This document shows, one piece after another, positions 1 to 12,600 of a stretch of 64,000 nucleotides of DNA. Source of the stretch: Aphrophora alni. Lineage: Eukaryota > Arthropoda > Insecta > Hemiptera > Aphrophoridae. The DNA lies in NCBI GenBank assembly GCA_963513935.1, contig OY740769.1:101845762-101909761 (forward strand), written 5' to 3'. Below the pieces are notes generated by a model. That model searched no databases, was not told the DNA's origin, and worked only from the letters and a program-made list of their open reading frames with translations. Position 1 is the stretch's first letter; each line of letters begins with the position of its first letter. Position numbers and translations under genes: made by a program.

Positions 1-390
1 AAACGAAGAAATCGGTCATGAAGCTGTTATGAAAGCGTCTCAAAATCGAATCTACCAATTTTGTTCAAATTTTAGTAAAACGTGAAGATTAATGACCCAA
101 ACCCGTGTGAAGTCATTAGTAAAAGTAAAAAGATAGTGAAGTAAAAAAAAGTAAAAGATAGATTTGAATAAATTAAGATTTATACTTAGGGCGTTTATAT
201 GGATTAAGTGAAGCAATTTTATGCATTATTGAAATATATAAACATTTTGTTCAAAGATGGCGTCTATTTTACTTTTTAATTTTTTTATTAACAATTACAG
301 GATTGTCATTTATGGAGACAATTAATTACAGTTCGTTTTTGTTTGATTTTGGGGATGGGTGAATCAGAAAATGTGTGCAATTTTTGTAAA
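1..390 (+). repeat. Dispersed repeat family B, copy 1 (+)
   Basis: Contains the family core near 59-83 (CAAATTTTAGTAAAACGTGA, then AATGACCCAAAC) and the family's right end near 333-380 (TTTGATTTTGGGGATGGGTG then a GAGAAAGTT-like motif). The same order recurs at about 16.6-17.3 kb and 55.5-56.1 kb. There is no open frame of note. The left end of this copy lies outside the window. Confidence 0.75.
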
Positions 391-1029
391 CAGTTTACTT
401 GTATAGGCCTGTGGTATTAACATGTAATTATATTTCATTTTATATTGTAACGGCTGTGTACATTATCTTACCATGTTGTTCATACAATGTTATAATGGTA
501 ATTTAATATGATATAGGAGTATTCTGATGTGATAAAATTATAACATTCATTGAATGTTTTATTATTTGATAGTTTAAATACAAATCATATAGATAAAGAA
601 ATTTATTCAAATAATTGGTTTAACAGATTTTATAGAATTCTATGTATTCGCAAATGTTAGTGAAATTCTGCAGATTATTTTAAATTATTATCACCTATAT
701 ATTGAAAAAAATATTACGAAACGAAAGAATGTAATCCATCTTAGAAACTGTTAATTAACGTTATTCAGGGTGGGTTGCTTGTTTGAAATTTATCCCTGAG
801 TAAGGTTTCTGAAAACAGATTTGGATGAGAAAACGTTATATGAAAAGACTCAAGTTGAGTTATTCAGTAAGAAAGTTTTCTAAATACGACCTTAACAATT
901 CAAATTTCATCTTATGTGCTCTAACAACTAATCCACAATATTATTTTACATAACAGCTGTTTTATATTTGTTATTAATTTTAAGGTTGTGTTTATACTAT
1001 TACTAAAAACAAGTCTATTAAACGATCAT
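391..1029. other. AT-rich DNA, nothing recognised
   Basis: Unique-looking AT-rich sequence between a family B copy and a family E copy. No open frame, RNA gene or repeat unit was recognised. Confidence 0.6.
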
Positions 1030-1640
1030 AATACCTATCATAGAAGCAGACCCTCTAAATATAATAATACTTAAAAGTTGGTTTCTTGGGAATTATGAAA
1101 TGTTAATTGTATTGGTAGACCAAGCGTCGCTTTGCTCGTGTCAGTTTCTTGACCCAAGTGAGGCTTGAAGGTGCACATCAGACTTCTTACGATAGTGTTG
1201 GTAACTCAGCTCTGGATCTCGTAACTATACGAATATCACATTTTCTGGGAGATCAGAGTTTGAAATTATATTTTTGTCATCATAAAGCTGTAGGGTTGTT
1301 ACCATTGCATGCAGAATTGAAAATGAAAATGTTTGTCTAATTTAAAATGTTATAAGTCGAATAATACAAGCAAGATATGAACAAAAACTCTTTAAAATGG
1401 CCTCCATTTTGACATTTTCAATTAGATATTTCTGAATTTTTATACGGTTTTATTTAAACACACTCTAGTCCACTGTAACAAATTTCATGTTTCCATCTTA
1501 ATTTTTTGGCCCATCGTGCTTACGTACAGACGATAACGTGGAATATAATTAGCTTTTTCGGTTACCCGAGAAAATAAAACGTGAAAATCAAACAAAAATA
1601 GAGGTCGACATTTTTGATGGTTACTAAACTTGCCCAATAC
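1030..1640 (-). repeat. Dispersed repeat family E, copy 1 (-)
   Basis: Shares ordered blocks with 44.2-44.97 kb on the same strand, including CAGACCCTCTAAAT, CGAATATCACATTTTC and CGTGCTTACGTACAGACGA. It matches 26.93-27.43 kb and 54.9-55.4 kb in reverse orientation (for example CTGCATGTAATGGTAACAAC against its reverse complement here). The 63-codon open frame at 1149-1340 lies inside this repeat and is not treated as a gene. Confidence 0.7.
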
Positions 1641-3399
1641 TTCGTATACTTATTAAGTTAAAATAATATTATATTATTTTTTTATTACTGTTGAGACCGA
1701 AGGTTCTTGGTGGAATTTAATATTTAAAGGAAAAATAATAAAACACAGTTTTTAATTACTATTATATGAAGTATCAATTTAAACAATGTATATCTGTTAT
1801 TTATTTCAAACAGTGTAGAATCATTAAGATCACAAGTTGTGCCGTTAGTTTTACGTCACACAATATTAAATATAAAAAGTACATGCCTTCTAAATATTCT
1901 GTCTCTGAACCTCACGTGTCTTGGAACTAACTGAAAGGAAAAACCCATTTACTACAACACGAATTTTCTGACAGTTGATTTTAAAGTATTAAGTTGTCTG
2001 AAATGCTGATGTTTTCTGTCGTAGACATCGAATAAGATTATGCTAATAGTACAGAAAATAGCAATCTTCTAGATGTCAAAGTCTAGACCAGGATAGTACG
2101 TTATAGGGAAAGAAGGAGGGGGGTGGATTTTGCATACAAATGGTAACTTGAAACTTGATGAATTAAGAAGAGATTATAATCTGTTATAACTAAACTAGGG
2201 ATATAACATTATTAAGTGAAATTTGAGAGTATTCTTAAGGTTAAAACTTTTATAATAATTTATTAGTTAGGATATTAACCAAAAATCTCCATGTTTTCAA
2301 TCTCAAATTGTTGAATAAAGGATTATCAATACTAATATTATTACCTATACAAGTATTACAATAATTTTGTTTATTGTGTTGGCAACGCTTCCTTAATAAT
2401 GTATCTTTCGATCAGGTGTTATGAAGTCTAGTGTTAAATGTATATAAACAGAACGGAAAACGTTTGTATAAAACTCATTACAATAATTTTGTTCTATTTT
2501 ATCCTCCTATTTTGCTGTGTACCTGGGCATTTAATTTTAACATGAGGGTTCTTCCAATTTCACTGTGTTAATTTAATGTGTGTATCTTTTAAAAAAACGT
2601 TCGGATACAAAACTATTTTTAAAAAATGTTTGTGTGTACCTGGCTACTGAATTTTATCTTGTGGCTCCTTTAGTTCTCATAGTTTAAAAATAAAAATCAT
2701 AGTTTACGCGATATTTTTTGTTAAACATTAGAAAATGAAAGAAAGAAATTTGTTTAGTTCCCTGCCTGGTTGTTTTTACAATACAACTACTTTTTTAATA
2801 ATTTAGGCAAGACTAATGTAATTCTGAATCAGACGATCAACTATTACAAAATAAAGAGTTAAATGAATATATGTTATATTATTACGCTATGAAAATATAT
2901 ATAAACTGCAAACTTTTCTGTGAACTCGGTACAAACATTTTGTTCTCTGTCGTGTTTTCAATAAATTAATTATTTTGTCTGTTATGTTGGCAAATCTCCC
3001 CGGTCAAATATTTGGAAGTCAAGAATAATGTTTTCAAAATCAAAGCCTATTCTTTCAAATTCATCTGTAAATATGTTTAATGTATTGAAATGCACGGTGA
3101 GGTAAAATTGAAATAACTCTATATAGAAATAAATGCATATGGTATTAAAACATATTTATTTATAATACAAAATAAACATAATATAATAGATAGCAAATAA
3201 ATCCCGAGTTCCAGGCGTACGCAGTTTAGAGAAAGGATAGTTTAATATTTAATGATTGTTTATGTAAAGGCATAAAATTAGTTTAAAATTAATATAGTAA
3301 AATAATAATAATATGTAAAAAAATTGTTATGGATTTTTACCATCTTATATATTCCCAAATTATATACAAGAGTCCCCATCTATAGCCAAAATATACACA
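1641..3399. other. AT-rich DNA, nothing recognised
   Basis: No open frame longer than chance, no tandem array and no RNA gene recognised. Short A and T runs only. Confidence 0.6.
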
Positions 3400-3545
3400 C
3401 ATACAATATGGGTACACGCGTTTGGGCTGTAGAGCATTGAACATTCAACACTAGACAGACGCCGCTAGAAAGATAGACAGACAAACATCTTTTTTTGGAC
3501 ATCTAAACGGATATATCAGAAAAAAAAACTCGCCATTGATTTTTT
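3400..3545 (-). repeat. Family B fragment (-)
   Basis: Carries the block AAAATATACACACATAC, then GTTTGGGCTGTAGAGCA, then a run of GACAGAC units and a TTTTTGGAC block. The same order appears on this strand at 27.96-28.2 kb and 46.1-46.3 kb. It represents the middle part of family B. Confidence 0.6.
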
Positions 3546-4065
3546 GATCCATAACATAATATTTTCTATTATATATAAATAAATGTGGTGAAATGAAAAC
3601 CATATTTAAAATGTATTGAGAAAAATGCAATTCATAATGCCTGAAGCGTTACCATAGTTACCAGTACAACAAAAATTAACAGCTGACTAAGTTATTAAAA
3701 ACACAATTTTAGGCTAAGATAATATATTACATCAGGAATAATGATTTTCGTGTGTAAAATTTCTTTTATGAATTTTTAATATCATACAAACTTACATTCA
3801 TTCATTCAACCAAATATGTTGTAAAAATAAACATCAATAAATGTAATGATTGTCTACAGTTGGATCTGATCTTAATATTATTTTTTGGTATAAATAATTA
3901 ACCACCAAATATAACAAGCCGTGAATTAATATTTATGCTAAATAATTTCCCATAAGGAAAAAAAATTTATAAATAAAAAATATTAATGTTTAATGTATGT
4001 ACCATTGCAATAAAGCACTAGTGTATTATGTTTTTAGGATTAAATTTGTAAAAATATCTATATAC

Positions 4066-4106
4066 CTGGTGATGTCAACAGCTTGGCATCAAGACTTTCA
4101 ACATAC
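4066..4106 (-). CDS. Candidate 41-nt internal micro-exon (host gene, minus strand)
   Basis: On the minus strand a pyrimidine-leaning TTTATGTTTGCAG acceptor ends at 4107 and a CAG/GTATAT donor begins at 4065, bounding 41 nt. One of the three frames is fully open across it and reads YVESLDAKLLTSP with one spare base at each end; the other two contain stops. The segment does not match any of the dispersed repeats I can see here, and its base composition is less AT-rich than its flanks. If real, the window would lie in large introns of a minus-strand gene. I do not recognise the peptide, and good splice sites also arise by chance in AT-rich DNA, so this is a hypothesis. Confidence 0.3.
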
Positions 4107-5095
4107 CTGCAAACATAAAATAAATATAATATTAAATAAGATACAAAACACATAATTTACATACATTGAAACTCTTTCAGTTAATGTATCTAAATGAAAT
4201 AAATGAGAAACTAAGCTAGCAAGGTGTCAGATACATTTCATTTTACGCCAAGTTATTAAATGCCACTCAGTTTGCGTTCTGACATGTCCGTCACTAATCG
4301 GATAATAACAGTAACATTGTAAGGTATAATTATTGAGACGAAATGTAAATTTCAAGTTCAGTGAAACGGTTATTATCTAGAACTATTCGAAACATCTTGT
4401 TGGAATGTAGGATTTAATTCCAAACTTAATGTATGTTATTTCTTGATGGGGATTAACAGAATTTTGCTGTCGACAAAATATTACATTTTTATCTCTTGGA
4501 ATTTAATATATTTAAATAAAAAATAACTCGGAAAACAGTTATAATTATTTAGTTGATATGAGTTGCGTGTTTCCTTATTGGAGACTACAACAGAACACTA
4601 TATGAGATAGACAAGTTGTTACTTTTAATTCGTGTTGTGTGATTTTACTTGTAATAAAGTTATAATTTATAATTATTATGTTTAATTTCATAAAATAATC
4701 AAATTTCGTTTTAAAAGTATTTCCTACTGAAACTGTTACTTCACAAACTTTACTTATAGAACAATTAACAGTTCGGATAACAGGTGTTTCCTACATTCTA
4801 TAATAATTTACCTTTAAAGTGACCTTAGTTTTTACGCATACTATTGGTTGTCATGATAACGATAATTATACGTAAGTTTTTTATATATTATTATTTATTA
4901 TACGTAAGTCAATCGTTGTTTCTAGGCGTAATAAAAACAACCTGTATATGTAGGAAAAACTTTGTGTTTAATTTGTGCATATTTAGCTAGGCGTTGTGCT
5001 GCGAACCATTTCTTTCGTTTGGAAAACGGACGTTTTGCGAACTCATCACTCAATAGTTATTTGTGTACTAAGAGTGCAAAGTTTACTTTGTCCTT
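4107..5095. other. AT-rich DNA, nothing recognised
   Basis: No supported feature. The open frame beginning at 4962 has no recognisable domain and is treated as chance. Confidence 0.5.
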
Positions 5096-5115
5096 CGAGA
5101 GAAAAAGTTCTCTCG
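5096..5115. other. Perfect 8-bp stem hairpin
   Basis: CGAGAGAA and TTCTCTCG are exact reverse complements separated by a 4-nt AAAG loop. The stem is more GC-rich than its surroundings. No T-run follows as in a bacterial terminator, and the role is unknown. Confidence 0.5.
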
Positions 5116-5561
5116 TGGGCAATTTCTCCAGGTCGACAAAGATACTTTCACCCATAATACACAGACAATTTTTCCTACAGTTACAGTTTTATACAAAACC
5201 AAATTTTTATTTTTAACAATTTTACAATGGTTATTTTGAAATTATTAAACAAATACAATTTTAAAAACGCTCATCAGGTGATAACGAAAAGCTGATTTTT
5301 CTATTCCTTGCAAGATGTACTGTAGGTAGAAAAGTAATTTTTTCATCGCATGGTGTGCGAAGAAATATGAAATTTACTGACTTTAGATATCGCCAAATTT
5401 AAGCAGTAGCCTTTGCGTACAGCTGTGAGTGTGTAAAAAAGTGTATTTTACGTATACGGTAAAAAACTGATAAATTTTGTTTCTATGTAAATTGATGGTT
5501 TTGACTGAAAATTACAATATAAAAAAATAAAGTAAAATATAAATTTTGCGTTACTTCTTCA

Positions 5562-5571
5562 CCCCCCCCCC
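5562..5571. repeat. C homopolymer run
   Basis: Run of C just before an ATTGGTC block. Near 55.72 kb, inside family B, a C run is also followed by ATTGGTC, so this stretch may be a decayed family B fragment. Confidence 0.5.
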
Positions 5572-5587
5572 TAATTGGTCTTTCTAG

Positions 5588-5590
<3 letters not shown>

Positions 5591-5643
<53 letters not shown>
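5591..5643. repeat. Poly(T) tract, 53 nt
   Basis: Uninterrupted T run. It could be a retroposon tail on the minus strand, but no element body is recognisable on its left side. Confidence 0.95.
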
Positions 5644-5646
<3 letters not shown>

Positions 5647-8579
5647 AACGCACAATATTAGGACGTAATTCGCTCATTGCAGCAATTTGAAACCTAACTG
5701 CTTAACGGTATTTAATGATAAACTGATATGCAAGAAATATGCAATAATATGCCGTAATTGGTTTAAAACATCAAAACTATTATTTGTAAATCTTCATTGA
5801 ATCGTTGAATTACTTTTAATAAAATGTTTATTGTGAATTTTTATTTGGTGAATTAAAATTGAAAGGATTATAAAAGGTATGATTTCTTAAATCCGGCTCT
5901 ACTGATATTGTTAAAATTTTTGTGAAATTTGAAAATCAGTAGCTAAAGCAATATAATATGTGGTTTATATAATGCAATAAGCTTACACCAGAACAGAGTC
6001 AAAAGTTCAACTAAAAGAACTTGAAAGGTCCAAACAAAGCAACAAATCAAAATAATTCGTTTCAGTATTAAAAAATAGTAACAATATCTGGAATAAGTAG
6101 GCCTAGTATAATACTGTATTTAAAACAAACATAATCAGTAGAAAATATGCTAAAGAAAGTGTATACGTTGAATAGGTTTTGGAAGAAATATTATTTTAAG
6201 GAAGTCGAGTTTCTTCAATAACAAGTGAATTTCTGTGACTGTCTGCGGTTATTTACGTATTTGCTCATCAATTTTATCGAGTAGGCGGATTCAATTTCTT
6301 CTCCCCCAACAACTATATTGACAAGGGATAAAAATAAGAATCTTACGAAAGCTAAGAATGAATATTACTTTTCTTGTGAACGAAATTAGAGGCGTCAAAA
6401 TAATTTTCCTCCAAGAAAACAAAAGAATAAAACTAAACCTTCTTATTTATAAAATTGTATTTGTTCTTCCAAGCAACCATAAAATGCTGTTTTTGACTTT
6501 GAAGAAATAAATAAATCTTTAGTTTAAGATGACAATTTAAAATTACAGTAATAAAAAGAATGTTCTATGTTCACAAAAGAAACACTATTTTTGACTATTT
6601 TTTAATTTAGAAAATTAGTTATTACAATCACCATTTTTGTAACTCTGATCCCTGAGGCACGAAATATCCACCGATCCTACCCATTGAAGTAATAAGATCC
6701 TTTTCTCACTGTATTTAAAGGGTGTCTCACAATCAGTCTTTCAAACTTTGCTGGTGATGATTGATATTCAAATAAAAAACAAGATACCTATGTCAAAAAT
6801 GTTTACTTTTCGGACTATCTCTCCGTCTTTTTCCAATCAAGAAGTTATAACCGTTAATTTTATATGCAAAATAGGTAATCTGTCTCCATAGTATAGTGTG
6901 AAGTTCAGAAATTAGATACTCTAGTGCCGCCATCTTCGGTCCACTTCTCGTAACTTCGAGGACAGCAAGCCACAACACAACATCCGATAAACACGCACGA
7001 CCGTTGTCTCTTACCCACGACCAACCAAATCTTGCTCACCCTATAATGCCTACAATATCCTTATAATTGTGACCTTTACTTAATAGTTATGCCTATCATA
7101 TCTGTTTCATAAGCGGTAGGTGCAACATAGATGCATGAGACAAAACCTTCTGTAGTCCAGGAGAAAACGTCGATTACAACTCCTTAATAATGTCTGTGAT
7201 GCAGGTGCAGGAGTAGACAGCAGAAGAAGATGATGCATGCAAGGCAATCCTATATCAAGGCAATCCTTAGGCATCTAAGGTTATCTCCCTCCTTCATCTA
7301 TAAAACACTCTAACCAGGGCTCCTGCATGATCTATTGCAAGGTTATTCATGTCTGAAATATGTATCACCCAGGGCTTTATCTCGTTCTTCGTACGGTTAC
7401 GTAAAGTTCTGCTTTGTTTCACAATATCTTCTCGACAAGTCCATGGCAAGCCAATCCTGAATCCTTGTTCTACGCAATAGCGATTTTGAGTGAGTAAGAA
7501 TCCCACATTATTGGGAAGATCGGATGTCACCATTTGTCTTCTGAAGATTTTTCACCTTTCCTATGAAATAAAATAAAAAATTGCACACTCCAACTCCTAC
7601 CCTACTATCGTACTCTGAACTGAACAGGTGAAACTATAATTTTTCGGCTCACATTGAAGCCTCAGAATATAGCATACTGTGAGACGTCATCTCTTAGGTT
7701 TATATAATGATTTTTTCTTTGTATTTTAAAAACGAAAAACTCGCATAAAATAAAGACCCTCGAATATAAAGAAGATGAAAGAGACAACACATTAAAAACA
7801 TACATCTTCAGACATGATATGGTATTGTGTGGTTGCCGCTATTTATTTATTATTTATTAATTAACTCATTCATGATACAGAAGTTAACTTTTGTACAACA
7901 TTTTTTTTTTTCAGAGGACAACCTAACATTTTAAAAGTAACCATCAAGATAGAATGTATTATTTAAAGCGAATGATAAAACGAACAACTTAGTAATAAGG
8001 TATATGGTATTAGAATGTTGGAGCAATTAATTTTTTTAAATGTAGATACTTTTTCGACAGTGCATAAGCATCTTATCGTTCCTAAATTCTGTGTTTTCCA
8101 TTAATTTTGAAACTAAACTCTGTACGCTTATTTTGTCGTTTAAAACCCTTCCAAAAACTATATTTGTGTCCGGATATTAAAACAGTTCTGATGGTATTTT
8201 ACATTGCTCTAATCATCTGAGGTTATCTTACACTCAAGGCACAAACTTTCTAAGTCGAAAGTACTTTATAAACTTTAACGTTTCCTGTTAACAGAAAGAG
8301 TTTAAAAACTTGGAAAGTTAACCGAGTTAAAAGAAAAGTTGTTAAGCTGTTTCGCAGTTTTGACCCACAAACCTTCACCCCCTCTCCCGAAAGCGTTTAG
8401 TGGTTCTTAGAACTTCTTCAAATCCTTAGAGGAATCATGTTTTGAAAAAAACACATTACGATTTCAAATTCTCAGAGGAAAATATGTAGACATGTTATAG
8501 AAGCATAAAAAAAGTATTTAAATTAAAATTATATTTAAAAAAAATGTGTATATTTTACTTTCTCATTTATACGTAGAGA
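5644..8579. other. No supported gene; low-copy sequence
   Basis: Contains slightly less AT-rich stretches near 6.64-7.0 kb and 7.14-7.56 kb with minus-strand open frames of 61 and 79 codons. Neither has a recognisable domain, motif or flanking splice signal. Otherwise AT-rich DNA. Confidence 0.5.
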
Positions 8580-8690
8580 TAAAGTTTCATGATGGGTCAA
8601 AAAATTCGATTTTTAGTTTTTCGTGAGATATAAGTTTTTAAGTTCTCTGATACTTCTTTTTTTCGCTTGAAGTTAGTGGAATATTTGCGC
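8580..8690 (+). repeat. Family B fragment (+), left part
   Basis: TCATGATGGGTCAAAAAATT followed by a T-rich block and CGTGAGATATAAGTTTTTAA resembles the block near 16.58 kb (TGATGGTTCAAAAAAT then TCGTATATATCGTTTTGAG). Confidence 0.5.
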
Positions 8691-9349
8691 GACTATAAAT
8701 TTCTGATGTAAAATAATTAAATACATTTTTTAGAGAAAATGTTTTCAAATTCAAACGTTTCATTTCTCTAAAGCCCATTCATAAAATCAATACCCAATGA
8801 AACACAAGTTTTAGAAGACTTCAAACCATAATTTCCTCGAAAAACTCAATATCGATTTTTTGATGCAAAACACAACTACGTGTAAGTAAGAAAGGAAAAA
8901 TATGAAGTTTGTTCTTCAATTAAAAAAAAAACAAAAAAAACTTATTTTATTTAGTAATATAGTTTTTAAGAAGAGAGATGCGGTTGCAGTGTTTGTCTTG
9001 AAACTGTGTCTGTGTGGCAGTGGTATGACTGAGGGACTGCTAAACTTGAAACGAAGATGGACCCAGTCCGGATGCTTTGTGATCTCTAGTTTAGGGACAG
9101 ATGGTGTTTCGAAAAGAGAATGGATTGAGAGATGCTAGAACAGCAAAGAGATACGGCAATCGAGAAACTAATTCATCTGAATATATCTGCTTGGATGGTT
9201 TCCTTCTTTGGAATCAGATCAAGAATTGGTCACTTTGTTACACCGATGTACTTTTACGTTTTAGCCTTTGCTCTACAAAGTGAGTAAATCTGTAGAGGAT
9301 ATTCAACAACGCATTCTCTTGTTACAGGTTCAAATGTGGATAAAATTTG
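8691..9349. other. Unrecognised stretch with two short overlapping open frames
   Basis: Plus-strand open frames of 78 and 60 codons (8902-9138 and 9101-9283) overlap in different frames. Base composition is moderately less AT-rich from 8980 to 9280. I see no domain, signal peptide or convincing exon boundary, so no gene is called. Confidence 0.4.
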
Positions 9350-9560
9350 GCTTAATTTGTGACGAGATCGAGATTTTAAGTACAATTTAAATTACACCTA
9401 AAACCAGATTTGTGCCGAGAAGTAAGTAATTAAAAGTAAATGATTTTTAATTTCTCAAAAAAGTGACCCCGGGATTGGTCAAAAACGTTATATCCATTTT
9501 GAGATCCCCCAAGTCATTGTATTCAAAATATGTAAAAGGTACAAAAAATTAATGAAGGAG
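9350..9560 (+). repeat. Degenerate family B fragment (+)
   Basis: Contains TTTTGAGATCCCCCAAGT after a TCTCAAAAAAGT block, resembling the ATCGTTTTGAGTTCCCC block near 16.63 kb and the TTTTGAGGACCCC block near 55.5 kb. Confidence 0.4.
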
Positions 9561-10059
9561 GCACTTATGGGGCTCTATATGGAATTAAAGAATTCTTTGA
9601 AATTATACAATCAATTGATAATAGAAAGGATTGTAAAAAAAATAAAAAAAAAATAATAATGAAATATGTTATAATAGCGAGAATAAAAACTATAGTTTAC
9701 CAATTATGCGTTTATTGTAATTTTTATTTATATAGATTTATAATTTCTTGTATTTTTTTTTATTTATAGTTTTATTTATTTGTTGTATTATCTGATTTTA
9801 TATCTTTATTTGTAGTGTTGTAGATATGATTGTAAAGTTTTATTTATTAGTTGTATTATTTGATTGTATAGTTTTATTTGTAGCCTTATAGATATGATTA
9901 TTACGATATGATATATGACTTATAGATATGGTTGTATAGTTTTTGGAAAATTTGTTACAATAACTGGTGTAATTATAAATATTAACTGATTGATGGACTG
10001 ACTAATGATACAAATTTGGTATGTAGGTGTATTTTTGGTCTTATCTCGGGACATGACTT

Positions 10060-10480
10060 AATAATTTGGAGACAGTTGTTGTAAAAAAAACGCACAGACA
10101 AAATTACGATGTTCTAAAAATCAGCTTTAATGTTTATCATAAAATTTTGATTAAGTACCTAAATATATTGGTCGGCATCTCTCCAAAAATACCGGTCCGT
10201 GAGATTTCGGAAAACAAAATCGGTCATCGAATTGTTACGTCTCAAAATCACCTACTGTATATCTATTTCGTTAAGTTATTAATGCAAGTGAAGATTAGTG
10301 ACGCAAACCAGAGTGCAAAATCGCAAGTAAAAAAAAAAAAAGTTAGAAATAATTGCCAAAAAACAAAATGAACTTTTACCCCCTCCCCACCTACTTAAAG
10401 GTCGATTTTATTCAGATAAGATTTAGGCTGATGATTTGTTATGAAACAAACGAAGCACCCAGCATAGATTTTTTGACCCA
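10060..10480 (+). repeat. Family B copy (+)
   Basis: ACGATGTTCTAAAAATC, then AAAATCGGTCATCGAATTGTTACGTCTCAAAATC (given in parts: AAAATCGGTCATCGAATTG and TACGTCTCAAAATC) and GTGAAGATTAGTGACGCAAA parallel the first 110 bases of the window and the copy at 14.7 kb. The open frames at 10066-10371 and 10353-10580 fall in or beside it and are not treated as genes. Confidence 0.6.
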
Positions 10481-11849
10481 TCACGTAACTGTCTCTAATC
10501 TACGTATACCTGAGACCGTAAAGATAAATAACCGAAATCAACAAGATGACGTTCCATTTTTAGTTACATTGAGCACTTGATCGTCAACAAGACATAACTA
10601 TCAAGGTAGGTTAGAGAAGAACCTTAAAGAGAACGGTGTCCAATTGAAGAGGCAATATAAATCAAATATCAAAATTAATATTTTATTAGTAAAAGAAATT
10701 AAAAATCATAGAATAATAATAATAACACAAATGGAAAATAAAATTATAGGTACATATGAATTATTCAGTTTATTCTGTTTTACCGAATAAAAATATTAAG
10801 TTGATTTTAGACAGGTCATTTAGTAATATATTTAGATAAGTAATAAATATCGAACTAAACTTTAAAAATTATTTCCGATATAAACAGAAAAGAAAGTTTG
10901 ACCAAGTCCTATGATAAAGAGTTATGAACAAAGAAGTTCTTCTTACAGGACATTGGCCAATGAGAGAGTGGGCATCCTGCCAAACAATAAATGATGTCAT
11001 CTGTAAGAGATAACTGATAGTGATGACGATATCCTGCGTACTTTATTACCTGAAGGATTGTCTTCATCATATATTTTGCAGAGAAAGTGCGATTCGAGGT
11101 ACAATGAGAAGTGGTTTTGGTACGGTAATGGAATGCATAATTAACCATTTGGTATGCTAATGTTAATTGTAGTTTGATATAACTTTATTAGGTGTCATAA
11201 ATGTCCCGCCTCTTCTAAAATATTTGAGAGTGGATAAAAGCCACAAAAATCATGGATCGTGTACGGGAACACAACAGCAATGGTTTAGGTTGTTTAAAAC
11301 ATCTCTCGTTTACTAAATGTTATTAAAACATAAAATGTAATTAAATTCATTCTTGAAAATTGCCAATTCATAATGGATGTCGGCCCATTGTTATCCCATT
11401 ACAAACTCTACAGAACGAACTACGAAAATAAAACTGCCATTTCTTTTCATTTCATTCAATGTTTCAAAGTTATAACTTTCAAAATCAATATCCATCGGTT
11501 TAGACGGCGTCGCACTTGAAGTAAGCTCTGTTTTTTTATGCTCTCTATACAATAAAGTAATTCGGCGTTACTAAATTAGAGCTTTCTTGATTTATTTTGC
11601 GTTTTTATTTCCAAAGACATAAGTCTCTCAGATTTTTGTGTATATTTCCTTTAAAATTTGTTCGACATAAACATTTTCTTCAAGTGCACTTATCGGCTTT
11701 TAACTTTACAAATTTTATTTTTTCGGTTTTATTGCTAAATAATATTATATATTTTGTTAATTTATATAATTCGACACAAACATCGACGTTCTAACTTTTT
11801 GCATTCCACAATTATACTGCCTAAACGCTGCAAGATGTAGCTGTTTTCA
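10481..11849. other. AT-rich DNA, nothing recognised
   Basis: No repeat family, domain or RNA gene recognised. The minus-strand open frame at 10909-11148 (79 codons) has no recognisable feature. Confidence 0.5.
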
Positions 11850-12600
11850 TTGATCTTCCGCAGGCGCCGTCCACCTCCGCTGACCTCCACTATCCACCAT
11901 TTTAAACATGGGCGTGATCCCTCTATAAAAAAATTCAAATCATTACATTATCATTTTAAGTTTACATTGTGGTAAACTGAGGAAATCCCCACATTAAATC
12001 GCAACTTTTCGTTACCAAATTGATAACGTCACCAAAACCGTCAACTAGTTCACCCGACTAGTTTACCATCACTCACACGACAAAAAACACACACGACGAC
12101 CAAATACATCAATTTCCCGGCCTTAAAAGGATTTGCTTCTGCCAATATCACCTTACATGTCACGTACTCGCAATTTGTCTCTGATTGGTCCCTCAAACCC
12201 TCAAATTCCGCATCTACAAACAATAGCGCCCCGCAACACTATTCCGAGCCAATCACAACTTACCTAGTCTCTCTGATTGGTTCGCATTAAGTAGAACTTA
12301 GACAATGGACTCGTCCATTCGTGGTTTAGGACTCATCCAGTCCTAACAAGCTAAGTTTCAAACTGCGAGAGCTGAAAGTTGTATAAGTATCAAAAAAATC
12401 ACAAAAAAATCACTTCACTTGTACCCTCCAGTGGGAGGACGTCACCTACACTTCACCTTCACCTCCAGTGAGAAAGACTTCACCTGTACTACCACACTGT
12501 GAACGCTACAATGGAACCACACTCGCCTTGTTGACTGAAACCATGTGCCACCTGCCGTCTACCAGCATGTTAAGCCAATACATTTAGTATGAGCACGCTT
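11850..12600. promoter_or_regulatory. Candidate promoter or first-exon region (CCAAT-box cluster)
   Basis: This stretch is visibly richer in G, C and CpG than its surroundings. Three CCAAT-type motifs lie within about 110 bp: CTGATTGGTCCC near 12181, GAGCCAATCAC near 12246 and CTGATTGGTTCG near 12274. A GACGTCAC element lies near 12438. On the minus strand a strong donor-like GACTAG/GTAAGT falls at about 12260-12270. An inverted AACTAGT/ACTAGTT pair lies near 12045-12065. No clear TATA box or long open frame was found. It could be the promoter and 5' exon of a minus-strand gene whose later exon is the candidate at 4.1 kb, but that link is only inference. Confidence 0.25.

Noticed and set aside
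5591..5643. Retrocopy with poly(T) tail marking a minus-strand insertion
   Set aside because: No element body or target duplication could be recognised beside the tract; reported only as a homopolymer.
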